DNA of 9,896 bases from Thermoleophilia bacterium (GTDB lineage: Bacteria; Actinomycetota; Thermoleophilia; Gaiellales; SKUG01): positions 1-9,896 of the forward strand of contig JAOPYS010000292.1 of NCBI GenBank assembly GCA_025964465.1, written 5' to 3'. Position numbers and translations under genes: made by a program. Below the pieces are notes generated by a model. The model was not told the origin of the DNA. It did no database searches and saw only the letters and a program-made list of their open reading frames with translations. Positions 5,631 to 9,896 of this stretch are shown piece after piece; positions within the stretch are counted from its first letter, which is position 1, and each line of letters opens with the position of its first letter.

Positions 5631-6649
5631 CCGCCGCGCACACCCGCTCGAGGCCCCGTCACCCGCGAGGACGCATCGCCTCCCTCCTCCTGCGACTCGT
5701 CGCCGCGGCGAGCATCGCCCTCGTGGGCGGCTGCGGCACGACCGAGCACACGACCCGCCACACGTCCGAGCGCACGAGGAGCACCACCCCGGCCGCCCGG
5801 CACCACGAGCCGGCCGCGCCCGCTGGAACGGTGCTGGTGGCTGCGGGCGACATCGCGTGCCCGCCCGGCGAGCACGCCACCCCGCACCGCTGCGGCGATG
5901 CGGCGACGGCGCGCCTCGCCGCCTCGCTCGACCCTGCGGTGGTGCTGACCCTCGGTGACGAGCAGTACGACGCGGGCGAACTCGAGGACTACCGCGCGTC
6001 GTTCGACCGGACATGGGGCAAGCTCCGGCCCCGCATGCACCCCACGCCGGGGAACCACGAGTACGCGTCCTCGGGGCGCGCAGCGGGATATCGCGCGTAC
6101 TTCGGCCCGCGAGCCACGCCGGGGGGACGCACGTACTTCAGCTTCGACGTCGGCGGGTGGCACCTCGTCTCGCTGGATTCCAACTGCACGAACGTCGCCG
6201 GCGGGTGCGGGGCCGGGTCGCCCCAGCAGCGCTGGCTGGTCGCCGACCTCCGGGCGCACCACGCGCGATGCACCCTCGCGTACTGGCACCACCCCCGGTT
6301 CAGCTCCGGCCTCCTGCACGGCTCGTCGACCGACGTCGACGCGCTGTACCGCACACTCGACGCGGGCGGCGCCGACGTCGTGCTCAACGGCCACGAGCAC
6401 AACTACGAGCGCTTCGCTCCCCAGCACGGTGACGGCTCACCGGCCCGCGGCGCCGTCCGCGAGTTCGTGGTGGGGACGGGCGGCAACAGCCTGTACCCCT
6501 TCGGCCCGGCGATCGCCAACAGCGAGGTGCGCAGGAACGATGCCTTCGGCGTCCTCGAGCTGCAGCTGCGGCCCACGGGCTACGCGTGGCGGTTCCACGC
6601 CATGTCGTCCGCCGGGTCGCGCGACCACGGCACCGGCGCCTGTCACTGA
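5627..6649 (+). CDS. Calcineurin-like metallophosphoesterase, predicted lipoprotein
   Basis: Secreted or membrane-anchored phosphoesterase of 340 residues. The N-terminus is Arg-rich, then hydrophobic to a lipobox-like V-G-G-C36, suggesting lipid attachment. A Thr/His/Arg/Pro-rich linker (about 37-66) precedes the catalytic domain. Metal-binding motifs appear in the standard order: G74-D75, G110-D111-E112-Q-Y, G142-N143-H144-E145, the WHHPRF histidines, and the final G255-H256-E-H258 in NGHEHNYER. This is the binuclear metal site of the calcineurin/purple-acid-phosphatase superfamily; the physiological substrate cannot be read from the sequence. Paired cysteines (C78/C89, NCTNVAGGC and others) fit an extracytoplasmic location. 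The ATG overlaps the DUF347 stop by 4 bp (ATGA), so it is probably co-expressed with that membrane protein. Confidence 0.9.
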   Translation: MTAAHTRSRPRHPRGRIASLLLRLVAAASIALVGGCGTTEHTTRHTSERTRSTTPAARHHEPAAPAGTVLVAAGDIACPPGEHATPHRCGDAATARLAASLDPAVVLTLGDEQYDAGELEDYRASFDRTWGKLRPRMHPTPGNHEYASSGRAAGYRAYFGPRATPGGRTYFSFDVGGWHLVSLDSNCTNVAGGCGAGSPQQRWLVADLRAHHARCTLAYWHHPRFSSGLLHGSSTDVDALYRTLDAGGADVVLNGHEHNYERFAPQHGDGSPARGAVREFVVGTGGNSLYPFGPAIANSEVRRNDAFGVLELQLRPTGYAWRFHAMSSAGSRDHGTGACH

Positions 6650-6654
6650 CGCCC

Positions 6655-6672
6655 ACCCCCCGTACGGGGGGG
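6655..6672. repeat. GC palindrome centred on GTAC, between phosphoesterase and TasA-like gene
   Basis: CCCCCCGTACGGGGGG is a perfect 16-bp palindrome with one extra G and flanking A/T symmetry. It begins 6 bp after the phosphoesterase stop and ends 42 bp before the next ATG. It could be a hairpin terminator, although no T-run follows, or a dimeric-regulator operator for the downstream gene. A related sequence, CCCCTCGTACGGAGGGG, occurs at 9216-9232. Confidence 0.5.
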
Positions 6673-6714
6673 TCGCGGGTCCCACCTGTCTGCGGATCGC
6701 AGCACCGATGCGGG

Positions 6715-7380
6715 ATGCGGCCGGAGCTCCCTCGTCCCGATCCATGTTGGGACGAACCGCCGCCCCCTGGAGCCCACACCCTGTCCCACCGACCCCACAC
6801 GACGTGCCGCCGGATCGCCGCCTCGATCATCGCGATCGCAGCGCTCGCGACGGCCGGCGCCTGGGCGGCCTTCGCGGTGCTCGCGGGAGCGACCTCGGCG
6901 GCACCCGCGATCGATGGCGGGTCGATGTCCGCCACGCTGCGCGCCCCGGGCTCACACGGAGGACCCGCGACCCTGGCGGCCTCCGGCATCGCCCCGGGCG
7001 ACACGGTCGAGCAGGTCATGACGCTGCGCAACACCGGCAGCGCCGCGTGGACGCAGGTCGCGCTGACGACCGCCGCCTCCCCCTCCTCGCTGCTCGACAC
7101 GGACGCCCGCGACGGCCTGCAGGTGCGCATCGACCGCTGCTCCGTCCCGTGGACCGAGCAGGGCGCGTCACCCCGACGCCGCTACGCCTGCCGGGGCACC
7201 CGTTCCTTGGTGCTCGCACCGGGGCCCGCCATCCGCACCCGAGCCCGCCTCGCCGGGCTCCACGCGGCCGCACCCGGCGCCTCCGACCAGCTCCGCGTGG
7301 CGACGAGCCTGCCCCGCCGTGCGGGCAACCAGTTCCAAGGCCTGTCCTCGACGATCGAGCTCACGCTCCAGACCTCGTGA
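6715..7380 (+). CDS. TasA/CalY (camelysin)-like secreted protein
   Basis: Predicted exported protein of 221 residues from the ATG at 6715. A hydrophobic export segment lies at about residues 30-55 (IAASIIAIAALATAGAWAAFAVLAG) with a following A-T-S-A-A-P-A cleavage-like region. The mature part has the TasA/camelysin pattern: a GIAPGDTVEQVMTLRNTGSAAW block, an SLL.TDARDGLQVRIDRCSVPW block, and the closing NQFQGLSSTIELTL. In that family such proteins form extracellular fibres or are cell-surface proteins processed by a SipW-type signal peptidase; none is visible nearby. Two cysteines in the middle (DRC, YAC) could form a disulfide. The start is uncertain: no clear ribosome-binding site precedes 6715, the pre-signal region is unusually long (about 30 residues), and an in-frame CTG at 6781 would give a more normal signal peptide. 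A hairpin follows the stop. Confidence 0.75.
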   Translation: MRPELPRPDPCWDEPPPPGAHTLSHRPHTTCRRIAASIIAIAALATAGAWAAFAVLAGATSAAPAIDGGSMSATLRAPGSHGGPATLAASGIAPGDTVEQVMTLRNTGSAAWTQVALTTAASPSSLLDTDARDGLQVRIDRCSVPWTEQGASPRRRYACRGTRSLVLAPGPAIRTRARLAGLHAAAPGASDQLRVATSLPRRAGNQFQGLSSTIELTLQTS

Positions 7381-7381
7381 C

Positions 7382-7399
7382 CGGGCGCTCCAGCGCCCG
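7382..7399 (+). terminator. Hairpin after the TasA-like gene
   Basis: CGGGCGC-TCCA-GCGCCCG is a perfect 7-bp GC stem with a 4-nt loop, starting directly after the TGA stop at 7380. There is no T-run, so termination may be partial, and readthrough into the GAF gene 31 bp further on is possible. Confidence 0.55.
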
Positions 7400-7417
7400 A
7401 TCCGACCGTCACCGCCC

Positions 7418-7423
7418 GGAGGT
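7418..7423 (+). promoter_or_regulatory. Consensus ribosome-binding site of the GAF gene
   Basis: GGAGGT with a 6-nt spacer to the ATG at 7430. It fixes the start of the GAF-domain gene and argues against the longer open frame that begins at 7319 inside the previous gene. Confidence 0.85.
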
Positions 7424-7429
7424 ACCAAC

Positions 7430-8179
7430 ATGCCCGAAGCTCCCGCCATCGCCGCCGCACGAACCCACGCGTCAGGGCCCCAGGAGGCTGCACGCATCGG
7501 CGTGGTCGAGCGTCTCGGGCTGCTCGCCGCGTCGAGCCCGCACCTCGACGTCGTCGTGCGCCAGGCCGCGCGGGTCATGGACACTGCGATCGGGGCGGTC
7601 ACGGTGCTGGTGCGCGACGAGCAGCACCTGATCGCACGCACCGGGATCGAGGCGTGCGTCACCGACCGGACGACCTCGTTCTGCACCCACGTCACCGCCC
7701 GGCAGATGCCGATCACGATCCGTGACGCCACGCGCGCCCCGTTCTTCGCCGGGAGCCCGGCGGTCGGGTTCACGCCCGAGTCGCTCCGCGCCTACTGTGG
7801 TGTTCCGATCGCGACGCCCGACGGCACCGTCGTGGCGGTGCTCTGCGTGGCCGACGCGCGGCCGCGGCACTTCTCGACGGAGCAGGTCGCCACGCTCGAG
7901 CAGCTCGCCGCCCGGGCCCGCGCCATCCTGCTGCCCGTGCTCGCCGAACCGCCCGCCCCACCGAGCCCTGCGGTCGTGCGCCCGGTCGAGGACGAGCCCG
8001 CGTGGTGCGGCCAGGACGACCTCTACCAGTGGATCGCCGGGACCGTGCCCGAGGAGGCGACCCTCGCCACGCTGGCGCGGTGCCGCGCGCGCGACCGGTG
8101 GTCGTCGCCCGCCGTGGTCACTCGGTGGCTGCGGGCACCATCGAGGAGAGCAGCTCGGCGCAGTCGTTCACCGCACTGA
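7430..8179 (+). CDS. GAF-domain protein
   Basis: Cytoplasmic protein of 249 residues. A GAF domain covers about residues 20-170, with the recognisable blocks DRTTSFCTHV, PITIRDATRAPFFAG, LRAYCGVPIATPDGTVVAVLCVAD and a final QVATLEQLAARA helix. Cysteines in the SFC, YC and LC motifs line the usual ligand-pocket region. No kinase, cyclase, HTH or phosphatase domain follows. The tail (about 185-249) carries a DDLYQWIAGTVPEEATLATLARCRARDRW segment and then an Arg/Ser-rich end. The last 62 bp overlap the convergent regulator gene, so the final 20 or so residues are antisense to that gene's C-terminus and may not be ancestral. A ligand sensor or partner for the neighbouring regulators is a reasonable inference; the ligand is unknown. 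Confidence 0.83.
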   Translation: MPEAPAIAAARTHASGPQEAARIGVVERLGLLAASSPHLDVVVRQAARVMDTAIGAVTVLVRDEQHLIARTGIEACVTDRTTSFCTHVTARQMPITIRDATRAPFFAGSPAVGFTPESLRAYCGVPIATPDGTVVAVLCVADARPRHFSTEQVATLEQLAARARAILLPVLAEPPAPPSPAVVRPVEDEPAWCGQDDLYQWIAGTVPEEATLATLARCRARDRWSSPAVVTRWLRAPSRRAARRSRSPH

Positions 8180-9284
8180 TCTGGTCAGGCCGCAGCCCCT
8201 CGGGCCGCGGCGTGCTCGAGAACGCGCACAACCCGGCGTGGATCGAGCCGTCGGAGCTGCGGGCGATCGGCACGCTGAGGTAGCTGCGCACCTCGAGGCG
8301 GGTGAACAGGCGACGCGCCTCCGCGTCGATGTCCCCCGCGCGGACGTCGTCGATCGCGACCACGCCCGAGTCGACGGACATGATCGAGCAGAGGTTCTCG
8401 CTCACCTTCATCACCGCAGGGGGCAGCGAGCCGAGGGATTCCAGGCTCACGCAGTGGTCGTCGATCGTCTCCGTGAGCAGCCAGGTGTCGAAGCCGCACA
8501 GGTCGTAGAGATAGCGCAGCACGTCGCCCGCGGCCTCGGCGAAGGTCTCGAACACCGTCACCTCCGCGAGCCGTGTCCACGCGATGGATGACTTGATCAC
8601 GAGCGGCGGGTTGTCACCCAGCAGGCCGCGCTCGTAGCCGATCGCCACCGCGTGCGCGCGGGTCGACGCGCCGAGCTTGCGCAGCGCGCTCGCGACGTGG
8701 GTCTTCACGGTCTCGTAGCTGACCATGTGCGTCACGGCCAGCTGCTTGCTCGTGCCGCCGTACGCGATCTCGCGCAGCATCTCCAGCTCGCGCGGTGTCA
8801 GCGGCTCGTCCGGGTCGCAGCCGTCGGCCGCGACCTGCGTGCGCAGTCCGGCGCCGAGGTGCGTGCCGCCGTCGCGCACGGCGGTCACCGCGTCGATCAG
8901 CTGGTGGGACGTCCCGCCCATGCGCACCGCCGCCTGGCAGAACCCGACCGGTACGGTGGCCTGCTCGTCAGTGCCGAGCAGCGCCACGACCGGCACGCGC
9001 CTGCCCTCCCGCACCCCGCGCGCGACCTGAGCCAGCGCCCCCCCGGGCTCGATCTGGCTCTCGACGATGGCCACGACCGGTCGCCCCGCCGACAGGACGT
9101 CGCCGGCCTCCTCCACCGAGGCGTGGCTGCCGACGACGCGCAGGCCGCACGGCTGGTTCGCGAATAGCTCCTCGATGCCCATCCGTGCCACGTGCGACGA
9201 GTGCACGACGACGATCCCCTCGTACGGAGGGGACACGAGGCTCGACGTGAACGGCGTGTCGGTTGCGGGACCGGCGCTGGGCAT
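8118..9284 (-). CDS. LuxR-type regulator: degenerate receiver, HTH, C-terminal GAF-like domain
   Basis: Transcription factor of 388 residues from the ATG at 9284. Residues about 24-140 have the receiver fold pattern (IVVVHSSHVARMGIEELF at the start) but lack the active site: the acidic pair is Ser29-Ser30, the phospho-Asp position is Glu75 (VAIVES), and the usual Lys block reads VRMGGTSHQL. A canonical LuxR/NarL HTH follows at about 162-224 (LTPRELEMLREIA, SYETVKTHVASALRKLGA). The C-terminal 145 residues look GAF-like (CGFDTWLLTETIDDHCVSLESLG, VRSYLSVPIARSSDG). An HTH in the middle with a sensor domain after it is uncommon. A GTG at 9320, directly after the upstream stop, would add 12 residues; ATG is favoured because GGGGGGATAGGG lies upstream. 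It lies downstream of a normal NarL-type regulator in the same direction. Confidence 0.87.
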   Translation of the reverse strand: MPSAGPATDTPFTSSLVSPPYEGIVVVHSSHVARMGIEELFANQPCGLRVVGSHASVEEAGDVLSAGRPVVAIVESQIEPGGALAQVARGVREGRRVPVVALLGTDEQATVPVGFCQAAVRMGGTSHQLIDAVTAVRDGGTHLGAGLRTQVAADGCDPDEPLTPRELEMLREIAYGGTSKQLAVTHMVSYETVKTHVASALRKLGASTRAHAVAIGYERGLLGDNPPLVIKSSIAWTRLAEVTVFETFAEAAGDVLRYLYDLCGFDTWLLTETIDDHCVSLESLGSLPPAVMKVSENLCSIMSVDSGVVAIDDVRAGDIDAEARRLFTRLEVRSYLSVPIARSSDGSIHAGLCAFSSTPRPEGLRPDQISAVNDCAELLSSMVPAATE

Positions 9285-9302
9285 GGGGGCCCTATCCCCC
9301 CA
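9284..9302 (-). other. Hairpin enclosing ribosome-binding region and start of the LuxR-type regulator
   Basis: On the minus strand, TGGGGG (9302-9297) and CCCCCA (9289-9284) pair across a 7-nt loop GATAGGG. The second arm includes the A of the ATG. The only plausible ribosome-binding purines sit in the first arm and loop. Such a stem could lower translation initiation or depend on coupling to the upstream gene; it may also be incidental in GC-rich DNA. Confidence 0.35.
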
Positions 9303-9320
9303 GCCCCAACGATCAGACAC

Positions 9321-9896
9321 CTATACGATGATCTGATTTCTCATTGCGCGAGTGACCGCCCCCGTCCGGCTGTGCGAATCGAGCTTGGTCAGCAGCGACG
9401 TGACGTGCGCCTTGATCGTCTCCACGGAGAGGCCCGTCCGGACCGCGATCTCCTTGTTCTGGAGGCCGTCGGCCATCAGCTGCAGCACCTGCAGCTCGCG
9501 AGGCGTGATCGAGTACTTGGGCGGCGCCAGCAGCTCGCGGGCGATGTTGGGGTCGATGAAGCTGCCGCCCGCGAGGACGGTCGTGAGCGCCATCTCGAGC
9601 ATCTCCATCGCCGAGCTCTTGTCCAGGTAGCCGCTCGCCCCGGCGTCCAGGGCCAGCTGCACCTCGTGCGCGGACGCACCGGCTGCGTACATGATCGTCA
9701 GGGTCTCCCCGCCGAGCGCCTCGATCTGGCTGATCGCCTCCAGCCCCGTGGTGCCCGGCATGTTCAGGTCGAGCAGCGCCAGCCGCGGCGACAGCGACTC
9801 GACCAGGCTGACCGCCTCGCTGCCGTTGGCGGCCTCCCCCACGACGAGGATCTCCGCCTGGGCGAGGCGCATGCGCAGGATCTCGCGCATGAGCGG
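9321..9896 (-). CDS. NarL/FixJ-type response regulator, N-terminus cut by window edge
   Basis: Response regulator with 191 residues visible. The first bases read P-L-M-R-E-I-L-R-M-R-L, the normal region just after the DD-H motif, so only about ten N-terminal residues are missing. The receiver is intact where seen: LALLDLNMPG carries the phospho-Asp and GYLDKSS the conserved Lys. A LuxR/NarL HTH ends the protein (ITPRELQVLQLMADG, LSVETIKAHVTSLLTKLDSHSRTGA). An internal ATG at 9890 is not the true start. It precedes the degenerate-receiver regulator with no gap or 36 bp, depending on that gene's start, so the two are probably one operon. The kinase that phosphorylates it is not in the window. 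Confidence 0.92.
   Translation of the reverse strand, partial: PLMREILRMRLAQAEILVVGEAANGSEAVSLVESLSPRLALLDLNMPGTTGLEAISQIEALGGETLTIMYAAGASAHEVQLALDAGASGYLDKSSAMEMLEMALTTVLAGGSFIDPNIARELLAPPKYSITPRELQVLQLMADGLQNKEIAVRTGLSVETIKAHVTSLLTKLDSHSRTGAVTRAMRNQIIV

Noticed and set aside
5429..6427. Minus-strand open frame opposite the metallophosphoesterase
   Set aside because: The plus strand carries all five metal-binding motifs in order; the minus frame is compositional shadow.
7319..7429. Longer N-terminus for the GAF protein
   Set aside because: It lies inside the TasA-like gene and its terminator; a consensus ribosome-binding site precedes the ATG at 7430.

Overview
The window is very GC-rich, densely coded DNA with GTG and ATG starts, overlapping stop/start codons and almost no intergenic space. 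Leaderless-type promoters and a TasA/camelysin-like secreted protein also point to a high-GC actinobacterium. I cannot name the genus. No tRNA, rRNA, insertion sequence, phage gene or CRISPR array is visible.

Left half (1-5630): a signalling and membrane module. On the minus strand, a double-PepSY secreted protein (1546-2208) is followed by a four-repeat DUF347/COG4705 membrane protein (594-1400). An OmpR-type response regulator follows in the same direction (1-559, cut by the window edge). On the plus strand, divergent from the PepSY gene, lie a second OmpR-type response regulator (2345-3034) and its histidine kinase (3031-4416). A small DUF1059-like gene (4417-4653, minus) abuts the kinase stop. 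A second DUF347 paralogue (4800-5630, plus) follows and is translationally coupled to a metallophosphoesterase lipoprotein (5627-6649).

The strongest observation concerns promoters. The PepSY gene, the second regulator and both DUF347 genes all carry the pattern TTCA-N7-[G/T]TCA-N11-NANNNT immediately upstream. The two TCA half-sites start exactly 11 bp apart, and the -10-like hexamer always begins 15 bp after the second half-site starts. This is the layout expected for an OmpR-family regulator binding a direct repeat over the -35 region. It suggests one local regulon: an autoregulated two-component system that drives a secreted PepSY protein, two DUF347 membrane proteins and, through the operons, a second response regulator and a phosphoesterase. 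The signal sensed and the DUF347 substrate are unknown.

Right half (6650-9896): a TasA/CalY-like secreted protein (6715-7380), a GAF-domain protein (7430-8179), and a minus-strand pair. That pair is a canonical NarL-type response regulator (9321-9896, cut by the window edge) followed by an unusual regulator (8118-9284) built as a degenerate receiver, LuxR HTH and C-terminal GAF-like domain. The GAF gene and this regulator overlap tail to tail by 62 bp. No intergenic stretch exceeds 300 bases.
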